In this document: piece by piece, positions 1 through 6,835 of the stretch
How positions within the stretch are numbered: the first letter of the stretch is position 1
Layout: every line of letters starts with the position of its first letter
Source: an uncultured Alphaproteobacteria bacterium
Lineage (GTDB): Bacteria > Pseudomonadota > Alphaproteobacteria > Rhizobiales > Pleomorphomonadaceae
Assembly (NCBI GenBank): GCA_937900425.1
Contig: CALCDT010000036.1
Location: 1-23,297, forward strand
Length of the DNA: 23,297 bases
Reading direction: 5' to 3'
The notes under the pieces: generated by a model
What the model was told of the DNA's origin: nothing
Databases searched by the model: none
Seen by the model: the letters and a program-made list of their open reading frames with translations, nothing else
Position numbers and translations under genes: made by a program

Positions 1-1410
1 CGCGCCGCCGATGCCGGCCTTCTCACCGCCGAGGCCGCGGCCGCCGCCGAGCGCGAGCCGCTGCCGACCCGCCGCCGCGACTTTCCGCTGCTCGCCCCGC
101 AGCTCACCGCCCGCGAGGCGGCGGCGAGCCCGCTCGAAGGCGAGATCCGCCTGACCCTCGAGCGGACGCTGCAGGAGCGGCTGGAGGCGCTGGCCGGCGA
201 GCGGGCGCGGGCGATCGGCCCGGACGTGTCGGTTGCCATCGTCGTCGCCGACCACGACGGCGGCGCGATCGAGGCGTCGGTCGCCTCGGCCGGCCTTTTC
301 GAGACCCGTCGCCGCGGCTTCGTCGACATGACGGTGGCGCCGCGCTCCCCCGGCTCGACGCTCAAGCCCTTCATCTACGGCCTCGCCTTCGACGCCGGCA
401 TCGCCCATCCGCAAACCCTGATCGAAGACCGGCCGGTCGGATTCGCGGGTTACGCGCCGCAGAATTTCGACAAGGTGTTCCACGGCACGGTGACCATCGA
501 GCAGGCGCTGCAGATGTCGCTCAACGTGCCGGCGGTCGAGGTGCTGGAGCGGGTCGGGCCGGCCCGGCTGATGGCGCGGATGCGGCGGGCCGGCGTGCGG
601 CCGATGCTCTCCGACCTGTCGCCGCCCGGCCTCGCCATCGGCCTCGGCGGCCTCGGCCTCAGCCTCACCGACCTCGTCACGCTCTACGCCGCGCTCGCGC
701 GCGGCGGCGAGCCGGTCGGGCTCCACGTCCGGCCGGAGGCGAGGGGGAGCGACGGGACGACGAAGCCGGTACTCGGCCCGCTGGCCGCGGCCTACGTCAC
801 CGGCATCCTCGCCGGCCGCTCGGGCAGCGTCGCCACCGAGACCCGCGTCGCCGTCAAGACCGGCACCTCCTACGGCTACCGCGACGCCTGGGCGATCGGC
901 TACGACGGCCGGCGCGTCATCGGCGTCTGGGTCGGCCGGCCGGACGGCGTGCCGGTGTCCGGCCTCGTCGGGGTCGACGTCGCGGTGCCGATCCTGAAGG
1001 ACGCCTTCGTGCGGGCAGGGGGCGCGGTGCCGCTGCCGCCGGCCCCGGCCGGCCTGATCACCGCCTCCACCGGCGCCCTTCCACCACCGCTGCGCCGCTT
1101 CGGCGGCGACGGCCGGCCCGGCGGTGCGGGGGCGAGCTCAGGACCCGCCATCGCCTATCCGCCCGACGGCGCCCACATCGAGATCGGCCTGCCGGGCGGC
1201 GGGCTCGCCCCGCTGCCGCTCAAGGTCCGCTCCGGCGAGGCCCCGTTCACCTGGTTCGTCGACGGCGCGCCGATCGAGCGCGACGGCTTCTCCCGCGAAA
1301 CCAGCGTCGCCCCGGCGGGAGCCGGCTTCGTCACCATCGCCGTCGTCGACGGCCGCGGCCGCTCCGACCGCGTCCGGATTTTCGTGGACACTCCGGGCCG
1401 GCGGCGCTGA
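1..1410 (+). CDS. pbpC: Penicillin-binding protein 1C (class A PBP), 3' part
   Basis: The reading frame is open from the first base, so this is the C-terminal 469 residues of a larger protein; the glycosyltransferase domain lies outside the window. PbpC polymerises glycan strands and carries a transpeptidase-type domain in the periplasm. Visible transpeptidase motifs are STLK at fragment residues 119-122 (active-site Ser119), SLN at about 173-175 and KTGTS at about 286-290. After an Ala/Pro/Gly linker, the last ~95 residues look like the penicillin-binding C-terminal beta domain (biPBP_C type) that separates PBP1C from PBP1A/1B. That domain and the compact transpeptidase are why I choose pbpC. 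In this family an alpha-2-macroglobulin-like gene (yfhM) often lies upstream; that cannot be checked here. No anomalies in the visible part. The pbpC assignment is fairly sure and the class A PBP assignment very sure. Confidence 0.9.
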   Translation, partial: RAADAGLLTAEAAAAAEREPLPTRRRDFPLLAPQLTAREAAASPLEGEIRLTLERTLQERLEALAGERARAIGPDVSVAIVVADHDGGAIEASVASAGLFETRRRGFVDMTVAPRSPGSTLKPFIYGLAFDAGIAHPQTLIEDRPVGFAGYAPQNFDKVFHGTVTIEQALQMSLNVPAVEVLERVGPARLMARMRRAGVRPMLSDLSPPGLAIGLGGLGLSLTDLVTLYAALARGGEPVGLHVRPEARGSDGTTKPVLGPLAAAYVTGILAGRSGSVATETRVAVKTGTSYGYRDAWAIGYDGRRVIGVWVGRPDGVPVSGLVGVDVAVPILKDAFVRAGGAVPLPPAPAGLITASTGALPPPLRRFGGDGRPGGAGASSGPAIAYPPDGAHIEIGLPGGGLAPLPLKVRSGEAPFTWFVDGAPIERDGFSRETSVAPAGAGFVTIAVVDGRGRSDRVRIFVDTPGRRR

Positions 1411-1497
1411 AAGGACCCGCCCGGGACGGTTCCGCCTTGCCAGCGCCGCCGGAGCGGACTAGCGACGGCGCTCGAATTCATCTCCGCGGAGGCGGCC

Positions 1498-2862
1498 ATG
1501 ACCCTCAAGGAGCGCACCGCGCTGATTTCGCTGGTCGCGAGCCTGGCGCTCGCCGGCGCCAAGCTCGCGGTCGGCCTGATGATCGGCTCGCTGGCCCTCG
1601 TCACCGATGCCTTCCATTCGGGCACCGACTTCCTGGCGACCGCCGTCACCTTCGTCGCGGTGCGCTACGCAGACCGGCCGCCGGACGAGACCCATCCCTA
1701 CGGCCACGGCAAGTTCGAAAACGTCGCCGCGCTGTTCGAGGCGGCGCTGCTGCTCGTGCTCGCCGGCTTCGTCACCGCCGAGGCGGTCGGCCGGCTCGGC
1801 GACGGCGCACCGCCGCCCGAGCTCGGCGTCATCGCCTTCGCCGTCCTCGGGGTCGAGATCGTCATCAACGCCTGGCGCGCCCGGGCGCTGCACAAGGTGG
1901 CGAAAGAGACCGGCAGCCACGCCCTCGCCGCCGACGCGCTCCATTTCGCCTCGGACATCCTCTCGTCGATCGCCGTCCTCGGCGGCTTCATGGCGACGCT
2001 CGCCGGCTACGACTGGGGCGACCCGGTCGCCGCCATCGCCGTCGCGGTGCTGATCGCCATCCTCGCCCTCAAGCTGCTCAAGGGCACCGTCGACCAGCTC
2101 ACCGACGCGGTGCCGCGCGGGCTCGTCAAGGGTCTCACCCGCATCGTCGACGACATCCCCGGCGTCGTCGACGTCGCCGCGATCCGGGTGCGCACCGTCG
2201 GGGCCGACAATTTCGTCGATGTCGAGATCGGCGTGCCGCGCATCTTCACCGTCGACGAGGTCGCGGCGCTGAAGCAGCGGGTCCGCGCCGCGGTGACGGA
2301 GGATCTCGGCCGGGCCGGCGTCGTCGTCGAGACCCGCCCGGTCGCCGTCGACGACGAGACCGCGCGCGAGCAGGTGCTGGTGGCGGCGGCGCGGGTCGGC
2401 ATCCCGGTCCATCACATCACCCTCCACCGTCTCGGCGACCGGCTGTCGGTCAGTCTCGACATCGAGGTCGACGGCACCCGGCCGCTGGGCGAAGCCCACG
2501 ACGACGCCAGCCGGGTGGAGGAAGCGATCCGGGCCGAGATCGGCGCCGACATCGAGGTCGAGACCCATCTGGAGCCGCTGTTCCCGGACCTCATCCCGGG
2601 GGCTGCGGTCGACGGCGCGACGGCCGCGGAGATCGCCGGCGAACTGACCCTGCGGGCCGGCGACTTCGGCGTCACCGACGTCCACAACGTCCGGGTCCGG
2701 GCGCTGGGCGAGGGGCTGTTCGTCGCCTTCCACTGCCGCTTCGACGCCGCGACGCCGACGGCGGCGGTGCACGCTTCGCTCGACGGGCTGGAGCGCACGG
2801 TGCGGCGGAAGTGGCCGGCGGTGCTGCGCATCGTCAGCCATCCGGAGCCGATCAGGGCCTGA
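1498..2862 (+). CDS. Cation diffusion facilitator (CDF) metal efflux transporter with extended C-terminal region
   Basis: A 454-residue inner-membrane CDF antiporter, expected to export Zn(II) or a similar divalent metal from the cytosol in exchange for protons. Six hydrophobic segments occupy about residues 7-195. Metal site A reads H40-x3-D44 and the partner site reads H149-x3-D153; an HxxxD in the first position is typical of Zn-type CDFs, where FieF has DxxxD. The signature HPYGHGKFE lies at 66-74. Family members are usually about 300 residues. Here the cytosolic part (about 200-454) appears to hold three successive copies of the ferredoxin-like dimerisation fold, at roughly 205-285, 286-370 and 372-454, the last lacking obvious metal ligands. 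The start is set by GGAGG just upstream. It lies 87 bases after pbpC, and its 3' end overlaps the convergent methyltransferase gene by 11 bases. The exact substrate is uncertain. Confidence 0.93.
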   Translation: MTLKERTALISLVASLALAGAKLAVGLMIGSLALVTDAFHSGTDFLATAVTFVAVRYADRPPDETHPYGHGKFENVAALFEAALLLVLAGFVTAEAVGRLGDGAPPPELGVIAFAVLGVEIVINAWRARALHKVAKETGSHALAADALHFASDILSSIAVLGGFMATLAGYDWGDPVAAIAVAVLIAILALKLLKGTVDQLTDAVPRGLVKGLTRIVDDIPGVVDVAAIRVRTVGADNFVDVEIGVPRIFTVDEVAALKQRVRAAVTEDLGRAGVVVETRPVAVDDETAREQVLVAAARVGIPVHHITLHRLGDRLSVSLDIEVDGTRPLGEAHDDASRVEEAIRAEIGADIEVETHLEPLFPDLIPGAAVDGATAAEIAGELTLRAGDFGVTDVHNVRVRALGEGLFVAFHCRFDAATPTAAVHASLDGLERTVRRKWPAVLRIVSHPEPIRA

Positions 2863-3652
2863 GAGCCCGCCGCAACTCGTGGAGGGCGATCGCCCCGGCG
2901 GTGGCGACGTTGAGGCTGTCGAAGCCCGGGGCCATGTCGATCCGCAGGCTGCGGATCCGGGCGAGCAGGTCCCTCGGCAGGCCCGGACCTTCGGCCCCGA
3001 GCAGGAGCGCCGGACGCGTGATCTCCGCCACCGCCCCGATTTGCGCCTCGCCTGCGGGCGACAGGCCGACCGGGGTGTAGCCGGCCGCGAGCAGCGCCTC
3101 GACCATGGCCGCGGCGTCGACGGTCCGGGCAAAGGGCACGGTGAGGACGCCACCGACCGAGACCCGCAGCGCCTTGCGATAGAGCGGGTCGCAGCAGGTG
3201 CCGTCGATCAGCACGGCGCCCGCCCCGAAGGCGGCGGCGTTGCGGAACAGGCCGCCGATGTTGTCGTGGTTGGCGATGCCGACGAGGCCGAGCACCAGCG
3301 CCGGACGGCGTGCCAGCAGGTCGGTGGCGGCATGGTCGCGCCGGCGCCGGCCGAAGGCGAGCAGGCCGCGGTGGATCGGAAAGCCGACGATGCCGTCCAT
3401 CACCGCCTGCGGTGCGGCGTAGACCGGCACCGCCTCGGGCACCGCCGCCAGAAGCGCATGGCGGGTTTCGAGCCGGTGGGCGGCGACGAGCAGGCTCCGC
3501 GCCTCGAAGTCGGCGGCGTCCAGCAGGTGGCGGATCACCACCTCGCCCTCGGCGATGAAGCCGTCGCCGCGACCGGCGAGATCGCGGTCCCGCACGTTGC
3601 GATAGACGGCGATGCGGGGGTCGTCGGGATCGTCGACGGCGATGACCGGCAC
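2852..3652 (-). CDS. TrmH/SpoU-family RNA 2'-O-methyltransferase
   Basis: A 266-residue SPOUT-class enzyme that uses S-adenosylmethionine to methylate a ribose 2'-OH in tRNA or rRNA. The N-terminal ~100 residues resemble the L30e-like SpoU substrate-binding domain. The C-terminal half carries the three SPOUT motifs: N128 to N138 (NHDNIGGLFRN) with catalytic-type Arg137, LLLGAEGPGL at 217-226 with Glu221, and SLNVATAGAIALHE at 246-259 forming the knotted cofactor site. The GTG start at 3652 is chosen because GAGGT (plus-strand 3661-3665) lies 8 bases upstream and the protein then begins like its family. The frame stays open further upstream, but that reading is low-complexity and runs antisense to the next gene. 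The specific modified nucleotide cannot be told from sequence; TrmH, RlmB and less characterised TrmH-like enzymes share these motifs. Confidence 0.93.
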   Translation of the reverse strand: MPVIAVDDPDDPRIAVYRNVRDRDLAGRGDGFIAEGEVVIRHLLDAADFEARSLLVAAHRLETRHALLAAVPEAVPVYAAPQAVMDGIVGFPIHRGLLAFGRRRRDHAATDLLARRPALVLGLVGIANHDNIGGLFRNAAAFGAGAVLIDGTCCDPLYRKALRVSVGGVLTVPFARTVDAAAMVEALLAAGYTPVGLSPAGEAQIGAVAEITRPALLLGAEGPGLPRDLLARIRSLRIDMAPGFDSLNVATAGAIALHELRRALRP

Positions 3653-3660
3653 GGCGCTGC

Positions 3661-3665
3661 ACCTC
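3661..3665 (-). promoter_or_regulatory. Ribosome binding site deciding the GTG start of the RNA methyltransferase
   Basis: On the minus strand GAGGT sits 8 bases before GTG at 3652-3650. No ATG in this frame gives a family-like N-terminus, so this site decides the start. Confidence 0.6.
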
Positions 3666-3736
3666 GCGGATTGAAGCTCGCCCGCTCCTAACCTATCGAA
3701 GGCGGGAAGGCCAATCGCCGGGAGTTCCAAGCCATC

Positions 3737-4105
3737 ATGATCCACCTTCTCGACCGCCTCCTCGGCGCCCTCGGCGCGCTCGCCGGAGCCGCCGGCATCG
3801 TGCTGCTCGCGGCCGGCGCCCACGTCGACGCCGCCGGCAATCTCACCACGGCGGGATGGATGGCGCTGGCCCACGCCGGCGTGATCCTGTTCCTCGCAGG
3901 GACCACCGCGCTGCGGCCGGCCCTGCGCCGGCTCGGCGCCCTCGGACTCCTCGCCGGCGTCGTCCTGTTCTCCGGCGATCTCGCCGCGCGATCGCATTTC
4001 GGCCAGCCGCTCTTCCCGATGGCGGCGCCGACCGGCGGTTCGGTGCTGATCGGAAGCTGGCTGCTTCTCGTCTTCGCGTGCCTTGCCGGCGCCCGCCGCA
4101 CGTGA
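3737..4105 (+). CDS. Small DUF423-like integral membrane protein
   Basis: A 122-residue, strongly hydrophobic protein with about four predicted membrane helices (roughly 8-28, 40-57, 64-82 and 99-117) and no soluble domain. The GAH motif at 27-29, a histidine within the second helix (AHAG), LFSGDLAAR in the third and the PMAAPTGG stretch before the last helix match the layout of the DUF423 (YgdD-like) family as I know it. The family's function is not established. The ATG at 3737 follows GGGAG about 12 bases upstream, a slightly long spacing. It is divergent from the RNA methyltransferase across 84 bases, so the two may share a promoter region. No partner gene suggests a role. Family membership is likely but rests on motif memory. 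Confidence 0.75.
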   Translation: MIHLLDRLLGALGALAGAAGIVLLAAGAHVDAAGNLTTAGWMALAHAGVILFLAGTTALRPALRRLGALGLLAGVVLFSGDLAARSHFGQPLFPMAAPTGGSVLIGSWLLLVFACLAGARRT

Positions 4106-4415
4106 ACGCGACGGCGCCGGGCCACCTCCCGCATCCGTGAGCGCCCCGTGACGGCGGCGTGCGGATATGCGGGGAACATGGCCACAGCCTCGGCCGTTGA
4201 TGGCGCGACGTCGAGGGGGCGGGACGGCGCGACGCCGGGCACGGGGAAAGCAAAGCCTTCCGCTTCACGTCGATTTGAACCTGCGCATGCGCGCGGTAAG
4301 GGGCACGATACCTCTCCGGTGTCAGGATCGGCCGGGCCGCCGCTGGAATCACCACCGGTGATTCCCGGGTGGCCGCTCGCGCGCCGCGCAGTCCAGTAAC
4401 GAGGGACCGAACGAG
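4106..4415 (+). other. 310-base non-coding stretch upstream of the L,D-transpeptidase
   Basis: No convincing gene is seen on either strand. It holds a 10-base palindrome GCGCATGCGC (4283-4292), a TTGAAC hexamer at 4275-4280 without a matching -10, and the strong dyad listed at 4345-4365. GAGGGA lies about 10 bases before the ATG at 4416. I could not place a promoter with confidence. Confidence 0.5.
4345..4365. repeat. Perfect inverted repeat upstream of the L,D-transpeptidase
   Basis: The arms GGAATCACC and GGTGATTCC are fully complementary, 9 bases each, with a 3-base centre ACC. It lies 51 bases before the ATG at 4416, where an operator or a leader hairpin would be expected. No T-run follows on either strand, so it is not an intrinsic terminator. 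Confidence 0.6.
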
Positions 4416-5150
4416 ATGACCGACCTCACGCGTTGCGTAGCCGACCCCGATCTTGCCCCCGATCGAGCGAACGCCGGACGGGGTCCGGCGAAGATGAGCC
4501 GCCGGTTCTTCGTCGCCGGCCTGCCGCTGGCGCTCGCCGCCTGCGCCGGCGGCCCGTCGCTGATGCAGCCCCGGCTCCGCAGCGGCGTCGACACCTCCTA
4601 TGCGATGATGTACGGGCCGGTCACCGACGAGCCGTTTCCCCTTCCCGCGATCGACCTGAAGCCGATCGACAAGAAATACTGGCGGCAGGAAGTCTATTAC
4701 TCCTCACCGTGGCCGGCCGGCACCATCGTCGTCGATCCCGACAACAAGTTCCTCTACCTGACCCGCGGCGGCGGAACCGCCCTGCGCTATGGCATCGGCG
4801 TCGGCCGCGAGGGCTTCGGCTGGTCCGGCGAGGCGACGATCAAGCGCAAGTCGAAGTGGCCGACCTGGTATCCGCCGGCCGAGATGGTGGCCCGCGATCC
4901 GCGCGCCCGACCCTTCGCCAACGGTCAGCCCCCGGGCCCGACCAACGCCCTCGGCGCCCGGGCGCTCTACCTCTATCAGGGCGACCGCGACACGCTCTAT
5001 CGCCTCCACGGCACCGCCGAACCCTGGAGCATCGGCAGGGCGATGTCGTCGGGCTGCATCCGCCTGCTCAACCAGGACATCATCGACCTCTACGACCGCG
5101 TTCCGGTCGGCACCAAGGTCGTCGTCCTCGGCTCGACGTCTTTCGTCTGA
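4416..5150 (+). CDS. L,D-transpeptidase (YkuD/ErfK family), predicted lipoprotein
   Basis: A 244-residue periplasmic enzyme that makes 3-3 peptidoglycan cross-links or attaches proteins to peptidoglycan through an active-site cysteine. The YkuD domain covers about residues 99-238. The catalytic motif is H198-G-T-x10-S-x-G-C214-I-R, matching the HxxxxxxxxxxxxxxSGCIR pattern of the family. The N-terminus has SRRFFVAG, then a hydrophobic run ending in LAAC with Cys43, which looks like a twin-arginine-type signal with a lipobox. Two starts are possible: ATG 4416, with GAGGGA about 10 bases upstream, and ATG 4494, which would put the signal at the very N-terminus. I keep 4416 for its better ribosome site, but 4494 gives a more normal signal peptide. 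It stands alone between a small membrane protein and the glycogen operon. Function is confident; start and export route are not. Confidence 0.92.
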   Translation: MTDLTRCVADPDLAPDRANAGRGPAKMSRRFFVAGLPLALAACAGGPSLMQPRLRSGVDTSYAMMYGPVTDEPFPLPAIDLKPIDKKYWRQEVYYSSPWPAGTIVVDPDNKFLYLTRGGGTALRYGIGVGREGFGWSGEATIKRKSKWPTWYPPAEMVARDPRARPFANGQPPGPTNALGARALYLYQGDRDTLYRLHGTAEPWSIGRAMSSGCIRLLNQDIIDLYDRVPVGTKVVVLGSTSFV

Positions 5151-5187
5151 CACCGTTGTCGTCAAGGGCCGGCGGGTCATGCACGCG

Positions 5188-5216
5188 TCGGCTCCGGAGC
5201 GGAATTTCGGAGCCGA
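5188..5216 (+). repeat. Hairpin between the L,D-transpeptidase and glgC
   Basis: TCGGCTCCG (5188-5196) is perfectly complementary to CGGAGCCGA (5208-5216), giving a 9-bp stem with an 11-base loop. It starts 38 bases after the L,D-transpeptidase stop and ends 129 bases before the glgC start. No T-run follows. It could protect the upstream mRNA end or sit in the glgC leader. Confidence 0.6.
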
Positions 5217-5345
5217 TCAAGCAGGTGGAGGGGGCGACAAAGGAACGCGGGCGCGCCATAGTGCGTTGGGCGGAAGACAATGGGGAGCGGGACCTGCGCG
5301 GCGGTCCGTTCACCCGTCATCGCCAACGGACAGGGGGAGGACACT

Positions 5346-6614
5346 ATGGCCGAAAGAAAAAGAGGGCCGCGCCGCCTCGGGCGCAACGCCATGGCATTCG
5401 TGCTCGCCGGCGGCCGGGGCTCGCGCCTCAAGGAGCTGACCGACCGGCGCGCCAAGCCCGCGGTCTACTTCGGCGGCAAGAGCCGGATCATCGACTTCGC
5501 GCTGTCGAACGCCATGAACTCCGGCATTCGGCGCATTTCGGTCGCCACCCAATACAAGGCCCACAGCCTCATCCGCCACCTGCAGCGCGGCTGGAACTTC
5601 TTTCGCGAGGAGCGCAACGAGAGCTTCGACATCCTGCCGGCCTCCCAGCGCGTGTCCGAGGACAAATGGTATCTCGGCACCGCCGACGCGGTGACGCAGA
5701 ACATCGACATCGTCGAATCCTACGCGCCCGACTACATCGTCATCCTCGCCGGCGACCACGTCTACAAGATGGACTACGAGGTGATGCTCGAGGAGCACGT
5801 CGCTTCGGGTGCCGACGTCACGGTCGGCTGCATCGACGTTCCGCGGATGGAGGCGGTCGCTTTCGGCGTCATGCACGTCGACGCCAACGACCGCATCGTC
5901 GACTTCGTCGAGAAGCCCGCCGATCCGCCGGGCATGCCCGACGATCCCGACCGGGCCCTCGCGTCGATGGGCATCTACGTCTTCGAGACCAAGCTGCTGT
6001 TCGACCTGCTGCGCAAGGACGCCGAGGATCCGAACTCCGCCCATGACTTCGGCAAGGACATCATCCCTGCGCTCGTCAAGGACGGCAAGGCGGTCGCCCA
6101 CCGATTCGCCAACTCCTGCGTCCGCTCCTCCTCCGAATCGACCGCCTACTGGCGCGACGTCGGCACAGTCGACGCCTTCTGGGAAGCCAACATCGACCTG
6201 ACCGACTTCGTGCCCGAGCTCGACCTCTACGACACCGAGTGGCCGATCTGGACTTACGGCGAGATCGTGCCGCCGGCGAAGTTCATCCACGACGAGGACG
6301 GCCGGCGCGGGGCCGCCACCAGTTCGCTCGTCTCGGGCAACTGCATCATCTCCGGCGCCCGCATCGACAAGTCGCTGCTGTTCACCGGCGTGCGGGCCCA
6401 TTCCTATGCCGACGTCGAGCACGTGGTCGCGCTGCCCTACGTCACGATTAACCGTGGCGCCCGGCTCAAGAAGGTGGTGATCGACCGCGGTGTCGAAATT
6501 CCGGCGGGGCTCGTCGTCGGCGAGGAGCCCGAACTCGATGCGAAGCGGTTCCGGCGATCCGAGGGCGGCGTCTGCCTCATCACCCAGCCGATGATCGACG
6601 CGCTGGAGCTGTGA
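5346..6614 (+). CDS. glgC: Glucose-1-phosphate adenylyltransferase (ADP-glucose pyrophosphorylase)
   Basis: A 422-residue cytosolic enzyme making ADP-glucose from ATP and glucose-1-phosphate, the committed and usually allosterically controlled step of glycogen synthesis. The N-terminal nucleotidyltransferase domain shows AGGRGSRL at 21-28, AKPAVYFGGKSRIIDFALSN (36-55), the metal-binding GDH at 136-138, and FVEKP at 187-191, whose Lys190 corresponds to the glucose-1-phosphate-binding lysine. The C-terminal ~130 residues form the left-handed beta-helix. Length matches rhizobial GlgC (about 420). ATG 5346 is chosen because GGGGGAGG (5333-5340) lies 5 bases upstream; an in-frame start 22 codons earlier would swallow that site. 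It is the first gene of glgC-glgA-glgX-pgm. Confidence 0.97.
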   Translation: MAERKRGPRRLGRNAMAFVLAGGRGSRLKELTDRRAKPAVYFGGKSRIIDFALSNAMNSGIRRISVATQYKAHSLIRHLQRGWNFFREERNESFDILPASQRVSEDKWYLGTADAVTQNIDIVESYAPDYIVILAGDHVYKMDYEVMLEEHVASGADVTVGCIDVPRMEAVAFGVMHVDANDRIVDFVEKPADPPGMPDDPDRALASMGIYVFETKLLFDLLRKDAEDPNSAHDFGKDIIPALVKDGKAVAHRFANSCVRSSSESTAYWRDVGTVDAFWEANIDLTDFVPELDLYDTEWPIWTYGEIVPPAKFIHDEDGRRGAATSSLVSGNCIISGARIDKSLLFTGVRAHSYADVEHVVALPYVTINRGARLKKVVIDRGVEIPAGLVVGEEPELDAKRFRRSEGGVCLITQPMIDALEL

Positions 6615-6822
6615 CGGCCCGAGGACGGGACGATGACGGCCGCCGGGCCATTGAAGTGATCCGGCGGTTCGGAATAAGCTGCAAGCCGTTGATTTAGGGG
6701 CTCTCTGCGAAATCGTTGCCGGGTGGTCGGTCCGAGCGGCCGCGGTCGTCCGCGCAACCGGTCGTCTGGTTCGACGACACCTCCGGTCGCGGGGGGCTCC
6801 GCGGCCTCGACGGTTCATCTCC

Positions 6823-6827
6823 GGGAG
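6823..6827 (+). promoter_or_regulatory. Ribosome binding site deciding the TTG start of glgA
   Basis: GGGAG ends 8 bases before TTG 6836. Starting there gives MRVLFVASE, the usual N-terminus of glycogen synthases, and no ATG or GTG nearby does so. The 221 bases between glgC and glgA (6615-6835) otherwise hold no gene that I can support. Confidence 0.65.
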
Positions 6828-6835
6828 ATCGGCAT

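Noticed and set aside
4283..4292. Palindrome GCGCATGCGC as a regulatory site
   Set aside because: A short GC-rich palindrome of this kind is common by chance in this sequence and has no supporting context.
5280..5345. N-terminal extension of glgC by 22 codons
   Set aside because: The strong GGGGGAGG before ATG 5346 lies inside it, and family members begin near 5346.
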